From Macrocystis pyrifera (taxonomy: Eukaryota; Sar; Phaeophyceae; Laminariales; Laminariaceae): DNA of 64,000 bases. This document shows positions 44,189 to 54,119 of the stretch, piece by piece (position 1 is the stretch's first letter; the number at the start of each line of letters is the position of its first letter). The DNA lies in contig JASSKH010000006.1 of the NCBI GenBank assembly GCA_031763025.1, forward strand, positions 4,833,691 to 4,897,690, read 5' to 3'. Both the position numbers and the translations under genes were made by a program. The notes beneath the pieces are model-generated. The model worked only from the letters and a program-made list of their open reading frames with translations. It did not search any database and was not told the origin of the DNA.

Positions 44189-45752
44189 TCATCTGAAGAT
44201 TGGGTTGTCCGAGAACGAATCTGGCCAGCAGGTAAACGATGTAACTCCGAGTGTGGGGTGGTCAAATACATACTCTGTTGCAGTGCGCATTTCGTGTGAT
44301 GTTCCCACACTATAACAATAGCTCACACTCCTGAAATCCCGCCCGTGGTCACAAAATGGGCTGTAAAAACTAAAATGCATCGCGACTGGAGAAAACAAAC
44401 ACGTACGAAATAGTGCCGAACCGGTAGGTGAGAGAAACGGTATTAACGACCTGTCCGATATGGTATGTACATCCCGCATCAATTGCAAATGAATAACACC
44501 ATGAACGAACGTGTCCATGCTATTAAATGTACACCCAGCATAGAGCATATAGCGGGCAAGAACTTTGGACATCGTGCCGAAAGGACCCCGGAGCGTCGCC
44601 TCCTATCATGAGTGCTTTGCCTGCAGGAATTGCGACTGCTCTCCCAGAACTGATGCATGCATCCTAAGCGGTGGATTCGAGATACACTATTCAAACCAAA
44701 CTGAGCAGAGAAAACCTGGCCTTCTCCGATAGTAAAACCCATCCCCAGGACACATATACTCATTCACCGCCTTACTCACTTGCGCGGTGAACAGAAAGTC
44801 CATCGATTGGACGCTGTTTTAAGTATGTATCTGACACGGTTCCCAATGTCGACTGGGCGTCTTACAGTAGTCTCTTGAGTACTGCACTACTGTTGCTGTA
44901 CATGTACCTAAGTTTGAACCTAATTCCAAGTGTTTCGTCCGCGCAATGGAAGGGCAGTTCTAAAGGCCACATGCCAAATGCCCAAACGAGAGGTTCCCTG
45001 AATGTCAAAAACAAAGCGCTAACGGCGCGCGAGTTTGCGAACGCGAGCGTGTAGGTGTTGAGCGTACCACGCATCCCTGTTTTATTTGTCCGTATCTGAA
45101 TAGCGGATGATCCGCCTGATGAGACAGGAATGCTTGAAGAGACACTAAATTGCATGGCACCGAATGCCGAGAAACATGTTGGCATCATATTGCTGCTCTC
45201 CAGGTGACTATCTTTGATCGCAACGATGGCACAATAACAGTAGTAGTGACAGTCGAATAAGAGGCAAGTCGACACAGAACCCCTGCTACGAGAAGGGTAT
45301 AGCTGGATACGCCCAAGTATCTATTACGACCGACCAGGCTCCTTAACCCAATACCAGTGGGATAGAGATCATCAGTGTTTTACTATACTTTTTCGTGATA
45401 ATACCTGGCCCTTGGGATTGTTACACCGATTCAGTTAATATACAGATACTCGAGGTCAGGCGCACAGGAGGTAGATGAGAATGCGTATACCAGGTATCAT
45501 AACGTTTGAATACTCACGTGCGGGAGGGGACGAATGCATGTGCAAGTTGCCACACCACGCACAGGTACACATTTGTGAGACGCTAAACCGAGATGGAACA
45601 TGACGAGCTTTGGTATGATCTGCGCAACTTAACAGGATACTATTTTCGCTCCAAGTAAAGTGGCCGGGTGTTGCAGGAACGAATCGATAGGTGTGATTGG
45701 AATGCCAGTAGGCGGTAGGCAGTTTCCGTTCTGGGGGGGTGTTTGTCTCCAC
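44189..45752 (-). other. Possible unrecognised multi-exon gene
   Basis: Three minus-strand stretches have protein-like composition: 45,521-45,752 (TYRFVPATPGHFTWSENSI, CTCAWCGN), 44,862-45,275 (FSVSSSIPVSSGGSSAIQIR, PLELPFHCADETLGIRF) and 44,189-44,572 (SYCYSVGTSHEMRTATEYVF). The first ends at a perfect donor (CGCAC then GTGAGTATT). I could not connect them with matching phases or recognise a family. May be chance. Confidence 0.2.
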
Positions 45753-45894
45753 CTTGCTGCAACTACTTTGACAAAAACCGTTATACGAGGGGTAGGATTT
45801 GGAAGTGGTTCTGGACGAATGCCGTTTTAAGACGCATGATCGATTTTAGCAGGAAAAAGTCGCACGAGTCGACAGTGTCCGTCCTGGGGGGGTG

Positions 45895-46115
45895 GAGTAA
45901 ACGTCAGTACCTTCAAACACTTACATAACTCGGAATCAAATATCTACCTTGGCTAGTGCCAGCAAGTCGATGGGGCGTGAACGTCAGTACCTTGAAACGA
46001 CCTAGGTCACTCGAATAAACGTGGCGTAAACGTCTGTATCTTCACTTACTTAACTCGGAATCAAATATTTACCCTGTCTAGTGCCAGTAAGTCGATGTGG
46101 CGTGAACGTCAGTAC
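45895..46115. repeat. Tandem repeat, about 125 bp, gypsy target site
   Basis: About two units with GTGAACGTCAGTACCTT, ACTCGAATAAACG, ACTCGGAATCAAATAT and AGTGCCAGYAAGTCGATG. The gypsy element is inserted at AGTAC in the next unit; the unit resumes after the 3' LTR at 51,877. Confidence 0.6.
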
Positions 46116-46346
46116 TGTAGCCAAAAGATACCAAGCCGTGGAGGTTTCAGTGTAATCGCATGTGTGAGTGGAGCAGTGGCCGGGGATCCTGTGTGATGTC
46201 CCCTAGCCACCTGGCTCGTGGTCCGATGAGGATCACTCCGTGATAATACAAGCTCTAAGAACAAGACTTACTGAGTGCGAGGCCAGCGAGACTGGTGGAG
46301 TCCCTCGCTGGAAGCCCTCTTGCTGATATCATCTGGCAGAGGCCAT
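46116..46346 (+). repeat. 5' LTR
   Basis: 231 bp, begins TGTAGCC and ends GGCCAT when placed against the AGTAC duplication (one base past a canonical CA). Identical to the 3' LTR in my reading. Presumably holds the promoter and polyadenylation signals, but I saw no clear TATA box. Confidence 0.95.
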
Positions 46347-46360
46347 AATATCTAGATATT
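46347..46360. promoter_or_regulatory. 14-bp perfect palindrome at the primer-site position
   Basis: AATATCTAGATATT begins at the first base after the 5' LTR, where a tRNA primer-binding site normally starts with TGG. No tRNA 3'-end complement is visible there. Confidence 0.5.
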
Positions 46361-46554
46361 CGCGGAACTTCTGTTGGAGGAGTTTTCGGCTGCGGAGTAT
46401 TGGGTCACAGCTGGGAAGGCAGTTGGCCCGTTGGACGGATCGAAACGGCTTGAAGCGCACAGCAGGGGAGGACGCTCCGGGAGCTGGAGGACGCACAGGT
46501 CAGGCGGCAGTTTCTCCGTTATTACAGTAGAGTCCAGGTGGACTGCTGTGGATT

Positions 46555-48765
46555 ATGGCGCACACGGCAAGCACGCCGCTGGTGGTAGGGGAGTCTCTGA
46601 CTCCACCGAAATACGGAGAGGTGTGGACCGAGCAGGCCTCTCGTGTTTTTTACGCAGCGTACCTCGATTATGAGGAACGGCTGCAGCTCGCCAACGCTCA
46701 GGGGGTGGTTCAGCACTCCAAAGTGAGCATGGGCCAGCTTATCCCCAATTACATTCATCGGTGTTTTGAGGGATTTTACAAGCATCAGACTACGATGACC
46801 GCCTCGGAGTTGTTGGACGCTGTTAGGCAGCACGCTGGTTACACAACCACCAGCAACAGATTTGACACCTCGCGGGCGGCAGCGGACTTGCGTCGCGTTC
46901 TCTCAATGAGGCGCGATGAAAAGCAGGGCGGTGAAACATCCGTCAAAGACCGCGCGATGATGGTAAACTCCGCTATGGAAAAGTATTTTGCGGAGAATCA
47001 CGCGGTGCATGCCATGTACCGCGCGCAGGACCGTTCGTGGTTGCCCGGACCGGCGGAATTTGTGAGCATGGCGTTGGTGGATGGCTTATGGCCGTCCGAG
47101 TTCAAAAAGTACGTAAAAGGTCAGCTAACGTACGCTGCAGGGTGGAAGAAGGACCCGGCATTGGTCATGGACCAAATTTTTTCTGCTGCAGAACAGTGGA
47201 AATTCATCGAGGCGTATGGTCGGAAAGATGCTGCAGGGGCAGCTGAACCGCGACGCCAACAGCAGCAGAAACCGAAACAGCAGCAGTCCGCGAAAAAGTC
47301 GTTTGTTCGCGTCTGTTTCGAGTGTGGTGATCCCAACCATTATGTTTCTGATTGCCCAAAAGCTCGCGGTGGCGGCACAGCTCCCAGCAGTGGTGGGCGC
47401 GGGTCGTCAGGGTATCGCGGGGGCCGCAATGGCGGCCGGGGCAGATTCAACCATGGACGCGGGCGCGGTGGCCGTGGTGGCAATCAATTGACAGCGGGCG
47501 GTGGAACTTCTGCTGTTGCTTCTTCAACTTCTGGTGCGCCAGCGGCAGGAGCCGCTGGGTCGGGATCTGGTTCGTCTGTTGCCGGCCGAGCTGTATACGT
47601 TGGAGGAGCTGGAACATCGGTGGGTGCTGCTGGAGCGAGAACTTCGCCATCCACCGAGCGGGCGGAGTCAGTGTCTGGTGCTGCTGCAGGGGCGGTAGCG
47701 CCGGAACCGTCTGTATATTCGACGTCTTGGTCGGGGTGGACCGCCGATTCTATTTCTTCGGCGCCGGCTGTAGGAGGGCAGCCATGGCGTCAGGTGACTC
47801 TTGGTACCGACCAGAGTTCAACGGCAGGTGAAGTGCCTGTCGATCGCAGCGCTGAGTGTTTACGCGCTGATCTCTCTTTGCCAGGGTCGGTTGGTTCGCT
47901 GATGGCGCGTGTGATCCTTGATTCGGGGTCGGCGCTCACGTCCATCGGTGTCGGCTTACTTCAGCAGCTGTCTTCGCATTTCGGCGGCGCCGATCTGCAA
48001 ATTCCGTTCGAAAATGGCCCGCAGCAGGCGAAAACCGCTACGGGTGTTTCAGTGATGGTCACGCACAAAACGGTGCCGATTGCCGTGAGTGTACGGACGC
48101 CGTGGGGAGCGGTGAAATTGGAGCCCATCACTTTCGCGGTCATGCCTGGTACAGATAACGTCGTTCTGTTTGGCATGGCTACCATGAAAGCTCTTGGCAT
48201 CGACGTCTACCGTGAAGCTCTGGAGAAGCTTCGCCCTCGCGCAGTGCCGGTATCGACCGGTGTGGAGACTCCGAGTTACCTTGCGGCGCGCAGAGTGACG
48301 GTTTCCGTGCGTGCTTTTCAGACCGAGGCTACGGTGGATGCTCCGGAGGACAAGGCGGTGGAACATTTGGTCGACCGGGGGCCAGACATGTTCATGGATC
48401 CGGAGGAGGAGCGGACGGCCCGAGAACGGGCGTTGGAGGACAGCGTGCAGCAGGCAGAGCAGAGTGGATTAAGCGTCGGCGGAGCAACCCGTTTGCGCGA
48501 AATTTTGGCTCGTCGCGTGGGTGCTTTTCGCCGTGCGCTGTGTGGTGATCCGCCAGCGCAAGTGGAGCCGATGCGAGTGCAGCTGAAGCAACAGGCGAAG
48601 CCTGTCAAGGCAACGCCACGTCGGTACGAACCGACGAAAAGGGACTGGCTCTCGAAGTGCATTGCTGCTTTGGTGTTTTTTGGCTTTGTCTACCACAACA
48701 TCCAGGCGGTGTGGGCGAGTCCGGCGATATGGCGGTGCCCAAGAAGGACTCTTTCCGTTTGGTGA
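46555..48765 (+). CDS. gag-pro: Gag and aspartic protease of the gypsy element
   Basis: 736-codon frame. Residues 1-230 are capsid-like (YEERLQLANAQGVVQHSKVS; Glu/Lys/Arg-rich helices). A zinc knuckle CFECGDPNHYVSDC (C-x2-C-x4-H-x4-C, about 254-267) should bind RNA. An RGG-rich stretch and a long Ala/Gly/Ser linker follow. Protease active site LDSGSA lies near 455-460, with VVLFGMATMKALGID as the flap-side motif. The frame runs on to the edge of RT (KCIAALVFFGFVYHN) and ends 35 nt after RT shifts to another frame. ATG at 46,555 is the first with a coding continuation; its start is inferred. Confidence 0.9.
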   Translation: MAHTASTPLVVGESLTPPKYGEVWTEQASRVFYAAYLDYEERLQLANAQGVVQHSKVSMGQLIPNYIHRCFEGFYKHQTTMTASELLDAVRQHAGYTTTSNRFDTSRAAADLRRVLSMRRDEKQGGETSVKDRAMMVNSAMEKYFAENHAVHAMYRAQDRSWLPGPAEFVSMALVDGLWPSEFKKYVKGQLTYAAGWKKDPALVMDQIFSAAEQWKFIEAYGRKDAAGAAEPRRQQQQKPKQQQSAKKSFVRVCFECGDPNHYVSDCPKARGGGTAPSSGGRGSSGYRGGRNGGRGRFNHGRGRGGRGGNQLTAGGGTSAVASSTSGAPAAGAAGSGSGSSVAGRAVYVGGAGTSVGAAGARTSPSTERAESVSGAAAGAVAPEPSVYSTSWSGWTADSISSAPAVGGQPWRQVTLGTDQSSTAGEVPVDRSAECLRADLSLPGSVGSLMARVILDSGSALTSIGVGLLQQLSSHFGGADLQIPFENGPQQAKTATGVSVMVTHKTVPIAVSVRTPWGAVKLEPITFAVMPGTDNVVLFGMATMKALGIDVYREALEKLRPRAVPVSTGVETPSYLAARRVTVSVRAFQTEATVDAPEDKAVEHLVDRGPDMFMDPEEERTARERALEDSVQQAEQSGLSVGGATRLREILARRVGAFRRALCGDPPAQVEPMRVQLKQQAKPVKATPRRYEPTKRDWLSKCIAALVFFGFVYHNIQAVWASPAIWRCPRRTLSVW

Positions 48766-49775
48766 GCGACTACTCGGCGGTGAACGCACAGGTGGAGAAG
48801 TCCCCGGGCGTCATGCCCAACCATGAAGACATGGGAGATCTGCTGGGGGCGCGTTTCTTCGGCAAGCTGGACCTACTTCAAGGGTACTGGCAGATGCCTT
48901 TGGCTCCGGAGGCGCAAGACGTCTTCACCATGGCGACAAGCGACGGTTTGTTCACGCCTACCCGTGTTCCCCAAGGTGTTTTGAATGCGACTTCTTATTT
49001 CCAAGGTGTCATGACTGAAGTGTTGCGTGGTTTGGATTGCAAAGTTTGGGTCGATGACGTTTTCTTTTTCGCAGACACCGAAGAAGCTCTTCTGCAGCTG
49101 CTTGATGACATTCTTGAACGCCTGGAGAATGTTGGACTGTTTGTCGCCGCCCACAAGTGTACCTTCTTCTCTCGTGAACTGGTCTGGTGTGGTAAGGTGT
49201 ATTCCAATGGTGTCGTGTCCCATGACCCCGCTCGAGTGCAAGGTTTAAGTGAAATGCGTCGTCCCGAAAACGCTGGAGAACTAATGCAATTCTTGCAGGC
49301 TGTCAACTGGTTGCGTACATCGTTACCACGTTTAGCGGAAACGGTAGCACCGTTACGTGATTTTTTGGAGGAGCTCCTTGTTGGGGCTACACGTCGGACT
49401 AAGCGAGTGGCGCGCAATCGTGTCATCAAGGATACCGCGTGGACGGAGGATCGGGTGCGGGCGTGGAATGCCGCACGGGGTTTGGTGGCGCAAGCAGTGC
49501 CGCTTCATCATCCTCGTCCCGGGTGCGTTGTTTTGATGTTTCCTGACGCTTCTGATTTCCATTGGGGTAGTTTTCTCACCCAAGTGCCTGAACACGAATT
49601 TCGCAGTGGATTGGCGTTGGAAAGCATGTCTCACGAGCCTCTCGGATTTCTGAGTGGTTCGTTCACAGGTTCGCAGTTGCGCTGGGCGACTGTCGACAAA
49701 GAAGGTTTTGCGATCGTTAATACGTTCCGGAGGCTCGAATACCTGCTTTGGGGGTGGTGTTCATATCTTTACTGA
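48657..49775 (+). CDS. pol: Reverse transcriptase and RNase H start, gypsy
   Basis: Meaningful from about 48,729 (MAVPKKDSFRLVSDYSAVNA). Motif A is KLDLLQGYWQM, and the catalytic box is VWVDDVFFFA, where VDD takes the place of the common YxDD. RT runs to VAPLRDF, and RNase H begins at MFPDASDFHWGSF. The frame is -1 relative to gag-pro; a two-base repeat (AT AT near 48,726-48,730) explains it best. It is lost again in a G5 run at 49,750-49,754, where the RNase H TDHRNL continues in the next frame. No classic slippery site was noticed. Confidence 0.9.
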   Translation: MHCCFGVFWLCLPQHPGGVGESGDMAVPKKDSFRLVSDYSAVNAQVEKSPGVMPNHEDMGDLLGARFFGKLDLLQGYWQMPLAPEAQDVFTMATSDGLFTPTRVPQGVLNATSYFQGVMTEVLRGLDCKVWVDDVFFFADTEEALLQLLDDILERLENVGLFVAAHKCTFFSRELVWCGKVYSNGVVSHDPARVQGLSEMRRPENAGELMQFLQAVNWLRTSLPRLAETVAPLRDFLEELLVGATRRTKRVARNRVIKDTAWTEDRVRAWNAARGLVAQAVPLHHPRPGCVVLMFPDASDFHWGSFLTQVPEHEFRSGLALESMSHEPLGFLSGSFTGSQLRWATVDKEGFAIVNTFRRLEYLLWGWCSYLY

Positions 49776-51567
49776 TCATCGAAACTTGCAGTACATTTTC
49801 AATCCGGAGAAGTGTGTCACGACGGTCACAAAGACCATGGCACAACGCCTAGAGAATTGGAAGGGTGTTTTAGGACAATACCGCTATGCAATCGAACACA
49901 TCCCTGGCGATCGAAACTGTTGGGGGGATCTGTTGTCTCGTTGGGTCAAAGTTCCTACGGTGCCTGTTCGTTCGGTTGCCGTGCACAGCCCATGTAATGC
50001 TGACGATTCGCTTCCCGCATTGGATGTGATTCGTGCCTCGCAACAAAGGTCTGTCGCTCGTATCGGCGTTGGTGTTCATGAATTTTCGACAACCTTCGGT
50101 CAAGCTACCTTGGCCGATGATGGTTTGTTTCGTGTGCGTGTTGGGGTGCGTGACGTCTTGTGGATTCCGCCGGATGATCTTGCTCTTCAAACTCGTTTGA
50201 TGGTGTGCGCGCACATGCGCTCGGCTGGTCACCGTGGTGTGGCGCCGACTTTGTTTCGCCTGAAGGAATATTGTGTTTGGCCTCACATGGATTCTCAGGT
50301 TCGCGAATTCGTTCGCCAGTGTTTGCACTGTGTAGACACGCGTGCAGGTGCACTCATTCCTCGTCCCTACGGAGACACGGTGCATGGTACCGCTCCGGGA
50401 GAAGTGGTGCACTTTGATTTTTTGTATGTTGGCCACAGCGGGCCCGAAGGTAGCGATGGCCTGCCTGATGAGGATGGTTTCCGATATGTTTTGGTCATCA
50501 TGGATGATTTGTCCAACTACGTGGCGTTGGAACCGGCCGAGGCTTGTACAGCCGAGGTCACAGCGAAGCATTTGCTAGCCTGGTGTAAGACTTTGGGGGT
50601 GCCGCGTGTGTGGGTGAGTGATACCGCCACGCATTTCAAGAACAGGGTGCTTGCTTTGTTGAGCGACGCGTTGCACATCGAACATCGTTTTGCTGTCGCT
50701 TACACGCCGTGGTCGAACGGTACGTGTGAACGCATGGTAAAAGAGGTGGTACGTGCTCTGCGTTCCATTCTGTCAGAACAGCGTCGTCAGGTTTCGGAGT
50801 GGGTTGATGTTTTGCCGGCCGCTCAGTGGGCCTTGAACACTTCGTTTCGTGAACGTTACCGAAGCACTCCGTACAGCGTGATGTTTGGGCGTGCTCCGCG
50901 TACCGATTTCTCGGCGCTCGTTTCTGAGTCTGATGGCAGGTGGAATGTTGACGTGATGAATGCTGACTTGTTGCGTGCGAACGTCCGTGAAGTCGTTGCA
51001 GAGCAGGAGAGATTTTGCGCCGATATTCGCGCAGCTGTTGCCGTGTCTCGCGACAACAAACGTAAACAGGCTCAGGGCCAGGTGGTGTTGCCAAAATTTG
51101 CGGTTGGTGATTTCGTGTTGTATGCTCGTGTTCGTCGGCAGGGTGTCACACCGAAATTGTTGTCCACATGGACTGGTCCGTGGCGTGTGGTAGCAGCTGA
51201 TCATGATCATGTGTACTCAGTTCAGAACATCGTTTCTGGGAAGGTGCATCAAGCTCACGTGGCTCGTTTACGATTTTATGCGGATGCGACGTTGAACGTC
51301 ACCGCTGATCTGAAGGATGTTTTCCAACATTCCTTTGCGCAGGGTGAATGCCGCATGAATGCTTTGGTGCATGTGGCCGAAGATGATGCCAACGAGGTGA
51401 TTGTCTTGGTCGATTGGGATGGTTTCGAAGCAGAGGAGCGCACGTGGGAGTCTTTGCGGTCGATTTATTCTGCTGCGCCTGAATTCGTCGTGAAGGAATT
51501 GCGCAAATTACGGATGACCCGTGCGCTCAAGATTAAAATTGCTTCAGAGTTCAGCATTGATTTGTGA
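49654..51567 (+). CDS. pol: RNase H end, integrase and chromodomain-like C-terminus
   Basis: Meaningful from about 49,750. RNase H: VHIFTDHRNLQYIF and EHIPGDRNCWGDLLSRW. Integrase: HHCC zinc finger with H187, H193, C223, C226 of this frame; catalytic D255 (HFDFLYV), D323 (VSDTATHF), E359 (NGTCERMV), giving the D-D35-E spacing. It processes and joins cDNA ends to host DNA. The C-terminus (VIVLVDWDGFEAEERTWESL, about residue 585 onwards) looks like a chromodomain, which in chromoviruses guides integration to chromatin. Stop at 51,565. Confidence 0.9.
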   Translation: MVRSQVRSCAGRLSTKKVLRSLIRSGGSNTCFGGGVHIFTDHRNLQYIFNPEKCVTTVTKTMAQRLENWKGVLGQYRYAIEHIPGDRNCWGDLLSRWVKVPTVPVRSVAVHSPCNADDSLPALDVIRASQQRSVARIGVGVHEFSTTFGQATLADDGLFRVRVGVRDVLWIPPDDLALQTRLMVCAHMRSAGHRGVAPTLFRLKEYCVWPHMDSQVREFVRQCLHCVDTRAGALIPRPYGDTVHGTAPGEVVHFDFLYVGHSGPEGSDGLPDEDGFRYVLVIMDDLSNYVALEPAEACTAEVTAKHLLAWCKTLGVPRVWVSDTATHFKNRVLALLSDALHIEHRFAVAYTPWSNGTCERMVKEVVRALRSILSEQRRQVSEWVDVLPAAQWALNTSFRERYRSTPYSVMFGRAPRTDFSALVSESDGRWNVDVMNADLLRANVREVVAEQERFCADIRAAVAVSRDNKRKQAQGQVVLPKFAVGDFVLYARVRRQGVTPKLLSTWTGPWRVVAADHDHVYSVQNIVSGKVHQAHVARLRFYADATLNVTADLKDVFQHSFAQGECRMNALVHVAEDDANEVIVLVDWDGFEAEERTWESLRSIYSAAPEFVVKELRKLRMTRALKIKIASEFSIDL

Positions 51568-51631
51568 TTTGCCGCATGCGATTTCGTCTTGGTTTTTTGG
51601 TTTTGTCAAGCTCGTTCGTGTCGAGTGAACT

Positions 51632-51645
51632 CGCTTTGGGGGTGC
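51632..51645 (+). promoter_or_regulatory. Candidate polypurine tract
   Basis: G-rich stretch TTTGGGGGTGC just before the 3' LTR, where plus-strand primer tracts lie. It is a weak match because it contains pyrimidines. Confidence 0.35.
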
Positions 51646-51876
51646 TGTAGCCAAAAGATACCAAGCCGTGGAGGTTTCAGTGTAATCGCATGTGTGAGTG
51701 GAGCAGTGGCCGGGGATCCTGTGTGATGTCCCCTAGCCACCTGGCTCGTGGTCCGATGAGGATCACTCCGTGATAATACAAGCTCTAAGAACAAGACTTA
51801 CTGAGTGCGAGGCCAGCGAGACTGGTGGAGTCCCTCGCTGGAAGCCCTCTTGCTGATATCATCTGGCAGAGGCCAT
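51646..51876 (+). repeat. 3' LTR
   Basis: 231 bp, identical to 46,116-46,346. Followed by AGTAC, the right copy of the target duplication. Confidence 0.95.
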
Positions 51877-51881
51877 AGTAC

Positions 51882-52768
51882 CTTGAAACGCCACTCGAAT
51901 AATAGCTTTGGCCCGGAGTAGAAAGATAATTCATGATCTTCCTACAGCCCGTGATGAACCTATACATAAAACGACCTCCACATTCGCAAGCAGTACCTAC
52001 TCTCAATGCAGAGAAGTTTGAGACCATCACCTAAAGAAAGGCCTATATATAATATAAAACGCATGGTACGCGCGATCGAACTATCACACACAGCTTGCAA
52101 AGGACTAGCGTGGAACCTGGCAAAGATGAGCTTCGACGAAATCCTCGATCTCTCTAAAAACTTGGTACCCATACCAAGAGACTAGAGACATCTGGACAGA
52201 GTGGCAGATGGATTCTAACTTACGCAGAAACGTTTGTTGAAGGACGGTACAGTGAGAAACGTCTGGCAAAGGTAAGTGAATGGTGGCAACATCGACACAG
52301 TCCACTGCGCACGCTGAAACGCGGCAACGGTGCGTGAAGTTTTGCCACATGGACACAAACAAGTACGTGAGTATAATGGGATACTCATCGGTGAACCGTT
52401 ATAACAGATTTAACAGTCAAGCGCGCTGATATATATAGAGAGGGGCAAAGTGGACAGCCACCGCAGCGTCTCAGTAGTGTGGCAACGTATAGCCATACGA
52501 CAATTGATTGGTAGAATTCTCTGAAGTCTCAATTAAAGGTGAGGTGGTGGGGTAGGACGATGGTAGCTTTCAGTGGAATCTATGTCTGGCCAAAAGCTTA
52601 AACATACAGGTTATTGCCAAAGTGCAGACGTAGGCCTTCGAGAGGAACCCCCACCTCAGATGCAGGTGAGACAGGAAGAAAAACATGTTTTTTCGCAGAT
52701 GAGTACATGCTCCGAGCGTGTTAGACAGATGTGGCACTGGCAATTGCAAGTGGTGAAGACTGTACGAG
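51882..52768. other. No gene recognised
   Basis: Starts with the remainder of the tandem unit in which the gypsy element sits. The rest is unique with short frames only. Confidence 0.35.
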
Positions 52769-53325
52769 GGTCAGGTCCGCCGCTCTTCTCAACACCGTCC
52801 AAGGTCAGCACCGCCGGAACAAGAGGCGCTGCAACATTGGGCCGACGGCGATAGACGGAGGGGGAAGGCTGAAGAACATCTGGACGAAGGTCAGGACCGC
52901 CGTTCTTCTTACCACCGTCCAAGGCCAACACCGCGGAAAGAAAGGGCGCTGCAACATCGGGTCGACGGCGATGGATGGAAGAGGAAAGCTGAAGAACATC
53001 TGGACTAAGGTCAGGACCGCCGTTCTTCTTACCACCGTCCAAGGGCAACACCGCGGAAAGGGCGCTGCAACCTCGGGCCGACGGCGATGAATGCAAGAGG
53101 AAAGCTGAAGAACATCTGGACTAAGGTCAGGACCGCCGTTCTTCTTCCCACCGTCCAAGGGCAACACCGCGGAAAGGAAGGGCGCTGCAACATCGGGCCG
53201 ACGGCGATGGATGGAAGAGGAATGCTAAAGAACATCTGGACGAAGGTCAGGACCGCCGCTTTTCTTACCACCGTCTGAGGGCAGCACTAAGGAAAGGAGA
53301 GGAGCTGCAACATCGAGCCGACGGC
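52769..53325. repeat. 120-bp tandem repeat, about five units
   Basis: Units begin near 52,769, 52,890, 53,010, 53,126 and 53,246, each with GGTCAGGWCCGCCG, ACCACCGTCCAAGG, GCGCTGCAACATCGG and GAAGAACATCTGGAC. A 120-bp unit would be 40 codons; the minus strand reads a repeated GGKKNGGPDLSPDVLQ. One unit is 4 bp short, which breaks any frame, so coding is doubtful. Confidence 0.75.
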
Positions 53326-53509
53326 GAGGTGCGGAGGTGGAAGGCGCAGGCGCTGCAGCGGACCATGATCGTAATGCCCGCTGGGCGCCGTCGCTCATAT
53401 GCGCCAGTCTGGGGGGGGTGTCCGAGGAGGAAAGCGCACACGCTGTCGCCGGGCTAGCACCGGGGCGCCGGGTTTGTGCCGACAATGGTTATGTGTCGGG
53501 CAGGGGGGG

Positions 53510-54070
53510 TTTTACAGCGGGGTGGCGCCAGGGAGGGAGGTTCATAGCGCTGTGACTGTCGTGACCAGCGCTATGGGGAGAATAATACGGCGCGAGACCA
53601 CTGTCCTGATCAGGGTCACGCGTCGGGTCTATTCGATAGGCAGAGGGCAAGCTTTGGTTAGCACCCTCTGGGCGGATCTTATAGGGTCAGGGAGGATCCC
53701 CGGTGTGGGAACGCCTTCGGTCTCGGGTACAGAGCCAGTAACGAGGTTCCGGGACCACCCGGTGTTTAATAAAACACCAAGTGAAGAAAGAAAATCAAAA
53801 CCAATTGATCCGTGATACCTGTCCTATCGACCCCCAGCCCCTTGCGCCCTGCCTTGCCCGTCGTGCCCGTCATCGTGTCTGTGGTGCTTCATTGAGTGTT
53901 CACTCTGACTGCTTGCATTTACAGCATTGCATCGATCCACGTTCTGCGTGACCCGATCATTACTGCTTGAAGGCACTTCCTCGAACTCCCAAACAACAGG
54001 TGAGCCGGCCTCAGAGATCTAACGAGCGCAGGTCCTTTTTAGGGTCTGAGAGCTGTACCCTGCTGTAACA
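53510..54070. repeat. TGTTACAGC-ended repeat, uninterrupted copy
   Basis: 560 bp. Matches 26,857-27,009 joined to 40,614-41,011 at high identity by eye. Ends are inverted (TTTTACAGCGGG at left; TGTTACAGCAGG from the right). It could be a solo LTR (TG..CA) or a TIR element. It serves as the empty-site relative for the exonuclease elements, with CCCTCTGG at 53,664-53,671. Confidence 0.7.
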
Positions 54071-54119
54071 GTTGTCCATCAACTCATTTTCGAGCTTGGT
54101 TTATCCTGACTGATTATCT

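Larger units (their letters stand above)
46116..51876 (+). mobile_element. Complete Ty3/gypsy LTR retrotransposon
   Basis: 5.76 kb. Two identical 231-bp LTRs flank a gag-pol region in the order gag, protease, RT, RNase H, integrase, chromodomain-like, the Ty3/gypsy order. It is flanked by the duplication AGTAC (46,111-46,115 and 51,877-51,881), and the outer sequence rejoins as a tandem repeat unit. Identical LTRs mean a very recent insertion. pol is broken by two frame changes (near 48,728 and at 49,750-49,754) that cancel out. Confidence 0.95.

Noticed and set aside
46555-51567. Three separate genes instead of one gag-pol
   Set aside because: Domains are continuous across the two frame changes and the outer frames share phase, so one broken gag-pol is simpler.
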